A stretch of DNA of 64,000 bases, from positions 1,954,220-2,018,219 of the forward strand of contig NZ_CP036246.2 of NCBI RefSeq assembly GCF_004299785.2, written 5' to 3'. Positions 19,026 through 27,431 of the stretch are shown one piece after another. Under the pieces are notes generated by a model. That model was not told where the DNA came from. It was given only the letters and a program-made list of their open reading frames with translations, and ran no database searches. The DNA comes from Arcobacter porcinus (GTDB lineage: Bacteria; Campylobacterota; Campylobacteria; Campylobacterales; Arcobacteraceae). The number at the start of each line of letters is the position of its first letter. Position 1 is the first letter of the stretch. Made by a program: the position numbers and the translations under genes.

Positions 19026-21506
19026 TTATGGTTGTTTAAATATAGATATATCTTTAGCAGGTTTCGTATATTTTTCAATATTTACTAATGCTGTGTTTGA
19101 ACTATTTCCATTTGCAAGTTGAGAAGTTGGCATATCTTTTGTAAGGACATTTACACATCCATTTAAACAAAGCGTTCCTATTTTTCCTCTTTCAAGTGGA
19201 TCATACCAAGCTCCTTCATCAATTCTTACAACACCTGTTCTTAAATCATCTGTTAAAACAGCACCTGCTAAAATTTCACCTCTTTGGTTATAAACTCTTA
19301 CAATATCACCATCTTTAATATTTTTAGATATTGCATCTCTTCTGTTTATAAAAATTGGTTCTCTATTTGCAACTGCATATTTATCTCTTAATGTTGTATT
19401 ATTTAACTGAGAATGCAATCTTTTATCAGGATGCGAAGTAATAAGAGCAAATTCTGCATTCTTTTTCTTCATTCCAAGCCACTCATCTGGCTCAAACCAT
19501 GATGGATATGCTCTACAATCTTTATAATTCATTTTTTCAATAGCTTTTGAATATATCTCAATTTTTCCAGATGGAGTTCCAAGTGGCTCTAAAATTGGAT
19601 CTTCTCTAAAGTCTGCATATCTTATAAACTCTGTATTCTCAAAAGGAACTTCAAAATTAACAGGTTTATTAGCTTCCCAGAAATCTTTAAATTTTGGTAT
19701 TTCTAAGCCTAAATTCTTTGTTTGATTATAAGCACTATTATAAAACTCTTCTATCCATTGTAGAGCTGTTTTATTTTGAGAATACTCTTCATATGCACCA
19801 AACTCTTTTGCTAAATCACAAAATATATCATAATCATCTCTTGCTTCATTTTGTTTTTCAACTGCTTGTTTCATAGGAACTATACTTGAATTTGAGTAAT
19901 CTCCACTCATAGTAATATCATCTCTTTCATAACTAGTAGTTACAGGCATAACAATATCTGCCATTCTAGCAGTTGGTGTCCAGAAAATCTCATTTACAAC
20001 TATTGTCTTAGGTTTTCTTAAAGCTTTAACTAAAGTATTTGTATCTTGATGATGCACCATTGGATTTCCACCAACCCAATATATAAAATCAATATCAGGA
20101 TATGTAACTACAGACCCATTGTGATTTATTTTTTTCCCTGGATTTAAAAGTGCATCTGCAATTCTAGCAACTGGAAAAGAGAATTTTGCACTCTTCTCAA
20201 GCCAAGATGCTCCACCTGTATTTTTTGTTGAACCAACTGTTGAAGTAATACCACCTATTACTCCACCTTTTGTTGTAGGAGCTCCTCCATTTGAGTAGTG
20301 ATAAGAGAATCCAAATCCTCCTCCTGGAAGTCCAATTTGCCCAAGCATAGAAGCAAGTGTAACTATCATCCAGTGAGTTTGCTCTCCATATTGAGCTCTT
20401 TGAATTCCCCAACCTGCCATTATCATTGTTCTGTTTTTGTACATTAATAAAGCTAACTCTTTAATAGTTTTTTCATCAATTCCACAAATTTTTGATGCCC
20501 ATTTTGTATTCTTTATAACTTTATCTTCTTTTCCAAAAAGATAATCTTTGAATTTATCAAAACCTTCTGTGTACTCTTCTAAAAACTTTTTATCATAGTT
20601 TTCTGTTTTTATTAAATGATAAGCCATTCCCATCATAAAAGCAACATCAGTTCCAGGAACTATTGGTTGCCATTTTGCATTTAAATATGTACAAGTTTCA
20701 TTTTTTTCTGGATCAATACAAATAATCTTTTTATTTGAATTTTTTAATTTTTCTAAGTATTTAAATCCTTGTTCATCTGATGAAGTCCAAGAAAGTTTAA
20801 GAGTTCTTATTAAGTTTGCTCCCCAAATTACCACTACTTCAGAATTCTCAAGTACAAGTGGCCAAGATGTTTGTTGTTCATAAACTTCAATAGTTCCTAA
20901 AACGTGAGGCATAATAACTTGAGCTGCTCCAGTTGAATAATCTCCTAAAGTTCCAGTAAATCCACCTGTTACATTCATAAGTCTATGTAAAAGTACTCTT
21001 GAGTTATGCATATTTCCACTACTTTTCCATCCGTAGCTTCCTGCAAAAACACCTTCAGCTCCTCTTTCTTTTCTAGTATTTTTAATCTGATTTGCAATTA
21101 ATTTAATAGCTTTTTCATAAGGAACTCTAACCCATTCATCATTTCCTCTTAATTCTGGTTTTGAATTATTTGGATTTTCTAAATAAGATTTTCTAACCAT
21201 TGGATATTTTATTCTATCTTTTGCATATACTAAATCTTGAGTATAGTATTGTAAAGGATTATAAATATCTGATGTTTTTTGAATTGGCTCAGATTTTACA
21301 ATCTTTCCATCTTTAATTGTAAGCTTAAGAGTTCCCCAGTGAGCTGCTGTTATAACTTCACCATTTTGTACTAAAGTTGTAGAAAACTTTGAAACTGTTG
21401 CTGCTAAAAGATTTGTTCTATTTGTTACAACATCAACAAATGGCACTGCTGCAAACAACACAGCATACTTTAAAATATTTCTTCTTTTTTTATCTATATT
21501 TTTCAT
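19026..21506 (-). CDS. torA: Molybdopterin TMAO/DMSO reductase, TorA family
   Basis: The 826-residue protein begins with a twin-arginine signal (Arg8-Arg9, KRRNILK) and a hydrophobic stretch, so it is exported folded. It has the DMSO-reductase-family plan without an N-terminal 4Fe-4S cluster. The segment TGTLGDYSTGAAQVIMPHVLG carries the Ser that ligates molybdenum. AHWG near the start is typical of TorA/BisC. Its start is 3 bases after the stop of a mono-haem cytochrome c gene, the same pairing as Cj0264c-Cj0265c in C. jejuni, where the pair respires TMAO and DMSO. Biotin sulfoxide reductase is a less likely alternative because of export and the cytochrome. Confidence 0.9.
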   Translation of the reverse strand: MKNIDKKRRNILKYAVLFAAVPFVDVVTNRTNLLAATVSKFSTTLVQNGEVITAAHWGTLKLTIKDGKIVKSEPIQKTSDIYNPLQYYTQDLVYAKDRIKYPMVRKSYLENPNNSKPELRGNDEWVRVPYEKAIKLIANQIKNTRKERGAEGVFAGSYGWKSSGNMHNSRVLLHRLMNVTGGFTGTLGDYSTGAAQVIMPHVLGTIEVYEQQTSWPLVLENSEVVVIWGANLIRTLKLSWTSSDEQGFKYLEKLKNSNKKIICIDPEKNETCTYLNAKWQPIVPGTDVAFMMGMAYHLIKTENYDKKFLEEYTEGFDKFKDYLFGKEDKVIKNTKWASKICGIDEKTIKELALLMYKNRTMIMAGWGIQRAQYGEQTHWMIVTLASMLGQIGLPGGGFGFSYHYSNGGAPTTKGGVIGGITSTVGSTKNTGGASWLEKSAKFSFPVARIADALLNPGKKINHNGSVVTYPDIDFIYWVGGNPMVHHQDTNTLVKALRKPKTIVVNEIFWTPTARMADIVMPVTTSYERDDITMSGDYSNSSIVPMKQAVEKQNEARDDYDIFCDLAKEFGAYEEYSQNKTALQWIEEFYNSAYNQTKNLGLEIPKFKDFWEANKPVNFEVPFENTEFIRYADFREDPILEPLGTPSGKIEIYSKAIEKMNYKDCRAYPSWFEPDEWLGMKKKNAEFALITSHPDKRLHSQLNNTTLRDKYAVANREPIFINRRDAISKNIKDGDIVRVYNQRGEILAGAVLTDDLRTGVVRIDEGAWYDPLERGKIGTLCLNGCVNVLTKDMPTSQLANGNSSNTALVNIEKYTKPAKDISIFKQP

Positions 21507-21509
21507 CCC

Positions 21510-22082
21510 CTACTCCATATCTTTTGAATGTTTTTGTAAGTATTGAACAACTAAATAGTTATCTTCTTTTGTTAAAGCTGTTCTACTAAGCATTGATTTC
21601 ATAACACTTGGCCAAAGGTTTGCTGTAAACTCTTTTTTATCATGTGCACTATGACAAATTCCACAGTTATTTCCATAAAGTTCTGCTGCTTTTACATATA
21701 ATGAATTTAAATCTTTTGTTAAATCATCTTTATCTATAAAAGCCACAAGTTCTAATTGACTGAAATCTTCATTTCCTGTTTTTTCTGAACTTAAAACCTC
21801 AAAACTATTATTTTTTGATAATCCAGCAACCAATATTCTATTTTTTTGTGTAAAGTATAAAGCATGTTCTACTCCTTCTTTTACAAAACCTACTATTTTA
21901 ATTTTATATCTATTATTCTCTTCACCTAAAATTTCTACTTTAGATGTTGGTAATAATCTTCCTTTTGTACTATTACTTTTTGAAGTTTCATACAAATTTT
22001 TAACACTTCCTGTATAGAAAATTTCATTAGCAAACAAGCTAGATGTTAAAAAAAGTATGCAAAGCAATACAAGTTTTTTCAT
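21510..22082 (-). CDS. Periplasmic mono-haem cytochrome c, TorA partner
   Basis: The 190-residue protein has a signal peptide ending SLFA-NE and a single haem-binding site CGICH near the C-terminal third, followed by a probable axial-ligand Met (WPSVMKSML). The middle region (about residues 25-120) is beta-rich and SH3-like. It is the equivalent of Cj0265c and would pass electrons from the membrane quinol side to TorA. GGAGATCAA precedes the ATG. Confidence 0.87.
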   Translation of the reverse strand: MKKLVLLCILFLTSSLFANEIFYTGSVKNLYETSKSNSTKGRLLPTSKVEILGEENNRYKIKIVGFVKEGVEHALYFTQKNRILVAGLSKNNSFEVLSSEKTGNEDFSQLELVAFIDKDDLTKDLNSLYVKAAELYGNNCGICHSAHDKKEFTANLWPSVMKSMLSRTALTKEDNYLVVQYLQKHSKDME

Positions 22083-22264
22083 TTGATCTCCTTTTTCCTT
22101 GTATAGTTCTTATATATCAGTAATATAAAAACACCAAACTAAATTAACTTATACAAAATAATTATAACATAAATTATCTTATATATTAAGCTTATATAAA
22201 GTTATATAGATAAAATTATCATATATTATAGTTTTTTGTAAATTATAAAGTTTATCATCTAATA

Positions 22265-22293
22265 TTGACAATTTATTTTTTTGTATATATAAT
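22265..22293 (+). promoter_or_regulatory. Consensus sigma-70 promoter for dps
   Basis: TTGACA (22265-22270), a 17-base spacer, and TATAAT (22288-22293) form a perfect promoter 35 bases before the dps start. Such a match fits a very abundant protein. AT-rich inverted repeats further left could hold a PerR or Fur site but I cannot define one. Confidence 0.85.
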
Positions 22294-22327
22294 AGAAAGT
22301 ATTTTATTATTAAAAAAGGATTAAAAA

Positions 22328-22765
22328 ATGTCAAAAGTAATTTCACAATTAAATCAAATTCAAGCAGATGCTCACGCACTTTATGTAAAACTTCATAACT
22401 TCCATTGGAATGTAAAAGGAATGGATTTTCATCCTGTTCATAACTTCACAGAAGGTTTATACAATGAAATGTCAACTCTTTTTGATGATACAGCAGAAAG
22501 AGCAATTATTATTGGTGGAAAAGCACTTCTTACAATTGATGTATTAGCAAAAACTACAAAAATTGCAACAGAAACTGCTGATTGTTTCAAATCAAAAGAG
22601 ATTGTTGAAAAAATCACTGCTGATTTTACATATCTTTTAAAAGAGTTTAAATCTTTGAGTGAATTTGCAGGTGAAGCAAATGATAAAGGAACTGAAGCAT
22701 TTGCTGATGATAAAGTTGCAGAATTAGAGAAAAATCTATGGATGCTAAACAGTATGTTAAAATAA
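22328..22765 (+). CDS. dps: Dps ferritin-like DNA-protection protein
   Basis: The 145-residue protein has the Dps signature: LHNFHWNVKG (inter-subunit ferroxidase His) and LFDDTAERAIIIGG (Asp and Glu ligands). The length is normal and the four-helix pattern is clear. Dps forms 12-mers that store iron and block peroxide damage. AAAAAAGGATTAAAAA precedes the ATG; a perfect promoter lies just upstream. Confidence 0.95.
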   Translation: MSKVISQLNQIQADAHALYVKLHNFHWNVKGMDFHPVHNFTEGLYNEMSTLFDDTAERAIIIGGKALLTIDVLAKTTKIATETADCFKSKEIVEKITADFTYLLKEFKSLSEFAGEANDKGTEAFADDKVAELEKNLWMLNSMLK

Positions 22766-22814
22766 CATACTCCCAATTTCAGTCTATTTTGGAGGCAAAT
22801 TAAATTTGCTTCCA
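22751..22814 (+). terminator. Two hairpins at the 3' end of dps
   Basis: The first hairpin (22751-22759 with 22763-22771) is a perfect 9-base stem across the dps stop codon. The second (22790-22801 with 22803-22814) has 12 pairs with one G-T. Neither has a good T-run, so they may mainly stabilise the dps mRNA. Confidence 0.5.
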
Positions 22815-22861
22815 CTTCACATAATTTATAATTTTTACCCATCAAGTTTTAAAGAGTTTTA

Positions 22862-24016
22862 ATGAAAAAATCAATTAATCATATTTATTTAATTATTCTA
22901 TTATCTATTTTATCATCTGTTGCTCCTATGGGAGTAGATACATATTTGCCATCTATTCCTGAAATTGCAAAATATTTTGATGTAAATATTCATAAAGTAG
23001 AACTATCTTTATCTATTTTTTTAATAGGTTTTGCTGTTGGTCAAATATTTGGTGGTCCAATTTCTGATAAATATGGAAGAAAGTTTGGTTCTATTTTTGG
23101 ACTTATTGGATATGCATTCTTTAGTTTTATAATAATATTTAGCTCATCTATTTATGAACTTTGGCTTTATAGATTTTTTGAAGCATTCTTTGGAGGAATT
23201 ACAGTTGTAAATGCTGCAGCTGCTGTAAGAGATAGATTTAAAGGTAAAGAAGCGGCAAAAGTATTCTCACTTATTGGAATAATAAGAAGTATTGCTCCAC
23301 TTTTAGCACCTGTAATTGGCGCAGCTATTATTCACTTTTTTCCATGGGAAGGAGTATTTGTATTTCTTACAATATATGCTTTATTGGTTGCTTTTTTTGT
23401 ATATAAAGATTTACCTGAGAGTTTTACAAAAACTTCAGTTGGAGTTATTGAATCATATAAAAGTGTACTTACTCACAAAACTGCATTAAAAGCTATGTTT
23501 ATTTTAGCACTTAGCTTTGGTGGTTTTTTTATAATTATTGCAAGAACATCTTATATTTATATTGAGCACTTTAAAATATCTACTGATATGTTTCCTATAT
23601 TTTTTGGTATAAATTTTATTATTTTAATGCTAATGATAAAAGTAAATGTTAATTTGCTAAAAAAACACTCTGCTCTTTTCATAACAAAAATGGCAATAAT
23701 ATTTCAAATACTTGTAGGTGTTATTTTCTTATTCTTTAATAAAGATATCAATCTTATTGGAATTATTATAATTTTAGCTTCATATATGAGTATGATGGCT
23801 TTTATTTTTGGAAATTGTATGGCTATGGCTTTAGAGCATTTTTCTCAAAATGCTGGTGTTGCAAGTGGAGTAATTGGTGTTTTACAGTTTGGATTAGGAG
23901 CTATTATATCTTCGATTGCTCTAAATTTTGTAGATGATGGCTTTTTTGTAATTGCACTTAGTATTACTCTTATATCTATAATAAATTTAATAATTATAAG
24001 AAGCTATAAAAATTAA
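22862..24016 (+). CDS. MFS drug-resistance transporter, Bcr/CflA type
   Basis: The 384-residue protein has 12 membrane segments. Family marks are SSVAPMGVDTYLPSIPEIAKYFDV at the N-terminus, GGPISDKYGRKFGSI (motif A) and the motif C region PLLAPVIGA. Relatives export bicyclomycin, chloramphenicol or sulfonamides; the actual substrate is unknown. Its stop is 3 bases from the stop of the convergent next gene. Confidence 0.87.
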   Translation: MKKSINHIYLIILLSILSSVAPMGVDTYLPSIPEIAKYFDVNIHKVELSLSIFLIGFAVGQIFGGPISDKYGRKFGSIFGLIGYAFFSFIIIFSSSIYELWLYRFFEAFFGGITVVNAAAAVRDRFKGKEAAKVFSLIGIIRSIAPLLAPVIGAAIIHFFPWEGVFVFLTIYALLVAFFVYKDLPESFTKTSVGVIESYKSVLTHKTALKAMFILALSFGGFFIIIARTSYIYIEHFKISTDMFPIFFGINFIILMLMIKVNVNLLKKHSALFITKMAIIFQILVGVIFLFFNKDINLIGIIIILASYMSMMAFIFGNCMAMALEHFSQNAGVASGVIGVLQFGLGAIISSIALNFVDDGFFVIALSITLISIINLIIIRSYKN

Positions 24017-24019
24017 TTT

Positions 24020-24373
24020 TTATAGCTCTATTTCGAAGAAATCCTCGCTTGTTTTTTGATATTTAGCAACAGAACAAGACAATTTAATAGCATTTGTATA
24101 ATCTTTAAATTCATCAATAAATAGTTTTTTTAATTTATCTACCTCAACCGCTCTAAAAATAAAATATCCCAATATATCAATCTTTCTTTCTCCTGCTTTT
24201 TCTATTCCAAAGCTATCAAACTTCCAGTCAACTCCTTTTGAAAAAAAGAAAACCTCACTTACTCTTTTTTCAAGTTCATCTCTAACATTTTGATTAAACT
24301 CTTTTAAATGAATTTGAAATGCAACATTATAATTAAACTCTTCTTGCACTAAATTTTCTAAATTTTTATTCAT
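24020..24373 (-). CDS. Uncharacterised cytosolic protein, 117 residues
   Basis: I do not recognise this protein. It has no signal peptide or membrane segment. It is mostly charged, with predicted alternating beta and alpha elements (FNYNVAFQIHLKEF, KIDILGYFIFRAVEVDKL). AAGAAGAG lies before the ATG. It sits between an exporter and a diguanylate cyclase, convergent with the first and divergent from the second, so the context gives no hint of a function. Confidence 0.7.
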   Translation of the reverse strand: MNKNLENLVQEEFNYNVAFQIHLKEFNQNVRDELEKRVSEVFFFSKGVDWKFDSFGIEKAGERKIDILGYFIFRAVEVDKLKKLFIDEFKDYTNAIKLSCSVAKYQKTSEDFFEIEL

Positions 24374-24496
24374 AACTCTTCTTAAATCCTTTTATTATTT
24401 CTTTATAATTATATTTTTATGTTAACAAAACTTTATTGAAAATTCAAACTACATACTTTATTTGATATAATAATTCAATTTTATTCAAGGTATATT

Positions 24497-26245
24497 ATGG
24501 ACAAAGTTTCAAAAATGATTTTTACTAAAGGAATTTCATTAAAAAATACAATTTTTTTATTCTCTTTATGTATTATAATTATATTATTAGTAGTTATGGG
24601 AAGTCAGCTTTTATTTTATAACAAAGAGTTAGCACTTTCAAAGGTCGCATCAAAACTAAAAAGTATTACAATAGATTTAAAAAACAATATAGAACAAAAG
24701 GATATAACTTACAGTAGCACCGTAAAAGTTCTTAGTTTTTTAGAAAATGATGCAAATGTACTTGAAATTTATTCTAAACTTCTTAAATCAAATCCTAGTG
24801 TATATGCAATTTATACACTATCTAAAGATAATAAATTTATTCAAGTAATAAATTTAGATATACACAAAGATTTAGGTAACTATTTTAAAGCAAAACAGAA
24901 TGATAAGTGGCTTAAATTAGAAGATGTTAACAATAGCCTAAATAGTATTCAATTTACTTTTTATGATGAAAATCTAAATGAAACTTCAAAAAGAACTTCA
25001 TTTAATGACTACTCTGCTGAAAAAAGACCTTGGTATGAAAATGCACTAAAAAATGATGAAGTATCAAAAACTTATCCTTATGAATTTTTAAATGCAAAAG
25101 CAATAGGAATTACATATTCAAAAAAATCTTATGATAATAAATCTATAGTTTCCTTAGATCTTTTGGTTCATAACTATCTTGATACTTTAAAAACTCATAT
25201 AGATCTAAATAGTATGGAGCTATTCTTGCTTGAACCATCAAAAAGAGTACTCTCTTACTTATCAAAAGATCCTAAAATATTTCAAGAAATATTAAATAAT
25301 GATTTAGTATTAGATGATTATAAAAGAGCAAAAGTTATAGAAAACAATGGTAAAAAATATATTTTAAGAATAATAAATCTAGATAACTATAACAATGGTT
25401 ATTTAGCACTACTTGGTGACTATAATAAAATCACAGAACCTTACAACAAGGAAGCTTTATGGTTATTAAGTGTATTTCTTTTTGTTAATATTCTTACAAT
25501 TCCTATTATTTTATATCTTTCTAGAATGATTGTTAGACCTATTTATTCTTTAGTAGAACAAAGTAATAAAATTAAAAGTAAAGATTTTAATATCGTACAT
25601 ATTGATTCAAATATAAATGAGATAAATTTACTTTCTAACTCTTTTACCTCTATGTCAAAATCTATTTATGAGCATCAAACTTCACTTGAAGAAAAAATAC
25701 TACAAAGAACAGAAGAGTTGCATCTAAAAAATATTGAACTTGAGAAATTATCTATTACAGATAAACTAACTTCTTTATATAATAGAGCTAAACTTGATAC
25801 AGCTTTAAAACAAGAGTTTGATAGAGCAAAAAGATACAATGAAGTTTTTAGCTTAATTCTAATTGACCTTGATTTTTTTAAATCTGTAAATGATACATAT
25901 GGTCACCAAATAGGAGATGATGTTTTAAGAGAAAGTGCTCAAGTATTTAAATCTTGTATTAGAGAAACTGATATTCTTGGAAGATGGGGAGGAGAAGAGT
26001 TTTTAATAATTTGTCCAAACTCTTCAAGTGAAAATGCAATGGTAATTGCAGAAAAATTAAATGAATCGATAAAAAAATATAATTTTACTACTTATCCAAA
26101 ACCAATTACTATTAGCTTAGGTATCTCTTCTTTTAACCATAATATATCTAAAGCTGAAGATTTACTATCATTTGCAGATATTGCACTTTATGAGGCAAAA
26201 AAGAAAGGAAGAGATAAAGCTATAATCTATAATTCTATTAAGTAA
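24497..26245 (+). CDS. Membrane diguanylate cyclase with periplasmic sensor
   Basis: The 582-residue protein has an N-terminal membrane span (about 15-40), a periplasmic region of about 270 residues resembling a Cache sensor (RPWYENALKND is typical), a second span near 325-345, a HAMP-like linker, a short coiled coil, and a C-terminal GGDEF domain. The active site is GGEEF, and RETD five residues before it is an intact inhibitory I-site. It should make cyclic di-GMP in response to an external ligand, limited by product feedback. It leads into the RND operon 58 bases downstream. Confidence 0.92.
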   Translation: MDKVSKMIFTKGISLKNTIFLFSLCIIIILLVVMGSQLLFYNKELALSKVASKLKSITIDLKNNIEQKDITYSSTVKVLSFLENDANVLEIYSKLLKSNPSVYAIYTLSKDNKFIQVINLDIHKDLGNYFKAKQNDKWLKLEDVNNSLNSIQFTFYDENLNETSKRTSFNDYSAEKRPWYENALKNDEVSKTYPYEFLNAKAIGITYSKKSYDNKSIVSLDLLVHNYLDTLKTHIDLNSMELFLLEPSKRVLSYLSKDPKIFQEILNNDLVLDDYKRAKVIENNGKKYILRIINLDNYNNGYLALLGDYNKITEPYNKEALWLLSVFLFVNILTIPIILYLSRMIVRPIYSLVEQSNKIKSKDFNIVHIDSNINEINLLSNSFTSMSKSIYEHQTSLEEKILQRTEELHLKNIELEKLSITDKLTSLYNRAKLDTALKQEFDRAKRYNEVFSLILIDLDFFKSVNDTYGHQIGDDVLRESAQVFKSCIRETDILGRWGGEEFLIICPNSSSENAMVIAEKLNESIKKYNFTTYPKPITISLGISSFNHNISKAEDLLSFADIALYEAKKKGRDKAIIYNSIK

Positions 26246-26273
26246 TATTAAAAATCGGTTAAACTTAATATTA
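26243..26273. promoter_or_regulatory. Inverted repeat before the RND efflux operon
   Basis: TAATATTAA (26243-26251) and TTAATATTA (26265-26273) form 9-base arms 13 bases apart, and each arm is itself nearly palindromic. It lies 31 bases before the first efflux gene. It may be an operator, since such operons are usually repressed by a TetR-type protein, but no regulator gene is adjacent. Confidence 0.35.
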
Positions 26274-26303
26274 TAGAATAAATAAAAAATTTGGGAATTC
26301 ATA

Positions 26304-27431
26304 TTGAAAATATTTAAAACTTTACTAAGCCTATCTTTTATCTTAATTCTTTTAAGCTCTTGCTCTAATACAGAGCAAACAAGCAATAAAGACCTAACAA
26401 TTGAAGTTGGATATATAAATCCAAGTGAACAAAGTCTATTTTTGGATATAACTCTAAGTGGTAGAGTAAAAGCAAAACAGATTGCTCAAATAAGACCACA
26501 AATTAGTGGTATTATAAAAGAACAACTATTTACTGAGGGAAGTTTTGTAAAGCAAAATGATGTTTTATATAAAATTGATGATTCTACTTACAAAGCAACT
26601 TATAATAAAGTAAAAGCTGAATTACAAAGCTCAAATGCAGTTTTAAAAAGTGCTCTTGCAAAAAATTCAAGAGCTAATGAATTATTAAAGTTTGAAGGTA
26701 TTTCAAAACAGGAATTTGAAGAGATAGAAGCATCTTATTTACAAGCACTTGCAGAAGTTAAGAAAAAAGAAGCAGAGCTTGAAGATGCAAAGATAAATCT
26801 TGATAGATGTGAGTTAAAAGCACCAATAAGTGGTTATATTGGAGTTTCATCTGTTACGACAGGTGCTTTAGTAAGTGCAAACCAAAGTGATTTTTTGGCA
26901 AGTATAAAAGATAGTAGTACAGTTTTTGTAGATTTAAATTTATCTTATAATGAATATTTAAAAGCAAAATCTATAATTGATTTTGAAAATAGTACGAAAG
27001 TAAAATTATTTTTAAGTGATGAGTTATCATATGATATTGAAGGTTATTTACAAAGTAAAGAGTTAAGTGTTGATGAAAATACACAAACTGTAAAATTAAG
27101 AGCTGTTTTTGAAAATCCTAATAATATTTTGCTTTCTGGTATGTTTGTAAAAGCAAAGCTTCAAAGTCAAAAAAGATTTGATGGATTTTTAATTCCTCAA
27201 CAAGCAATTTTAAGAGACCAAAAAGCAAATCCTATAATTACTATTATAAATGAAGATTTAACTACAAGTGAAAAAAAAGTGGAAATTTTGAGATCATTTG
27301 AAAATTTTTGGATTATAAAAGACAAACTAAATACAGATGATAAAGTGATTATTGAAGGATTAAATAAAATAAATAGTAAATCAAAAATATCTCCAAAAGA
27401 TTTAAATCATAAATATGAAGTTAAGAAATGA
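26304..27431 (+). CDS. RND efflux periplasmic adaptor lipoprotein
   Basis: The 375-residue protein has a lipoprotein signal (LILLSSC, lipid-carrying Cys near residue 18), a lipoyl-type half (ISGIIKEQLFTEGSFVKQNDVLYKID), a coiled-coil hairpin (about 85-150), and the second lipoyl half LKAPISGYIGVS. This is the AcrA/CmeA membrane-fusion plan. The start is a TTG at 26304; no in-frame ATG can provide the signal peptide, and GGGA lies about 10 bases before. It overlaps the permease gene by four bases. Confidence 0.92.
   Translation: MKIFKTLLSLSFILILLSSCSNTEQTSNKDLTIEVGYINPSEQSLFLDITLSGRVKAKQIAQIRPQISGIIKEQLFTEGSFVKQNDVLYKIDDSTYKATYNKVKAELQSSNAVLKSALAKNSRANELLKFEGISKQEFEEIEASYLQALAEVKKKEAELEDAKINLDRCELKAPISGYIGVSSVTTGALVSANQSDFLASIKDSSTVFVDLNLSYNEYLKAKSIIDFENSTKVKLFLSDELSYDIEGYLQSKELSVDENTQTVKLRAVFENPNNILLSGMFVKAKLQSQKRFDGFLIPQQAILRDQKANPIITIINEDLTTSEKKVEILRSFENFWIIKDKLNTDDKVIIEGLNKINSKSKISPKDLNHKYEVKK

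Noticed and set aside
20197..20412. Serine/tryptophan-rich open frame inside torA
   Set aside because: It is a shadow on the same strand in another frame, with codon use and composition unlike a real protein here.
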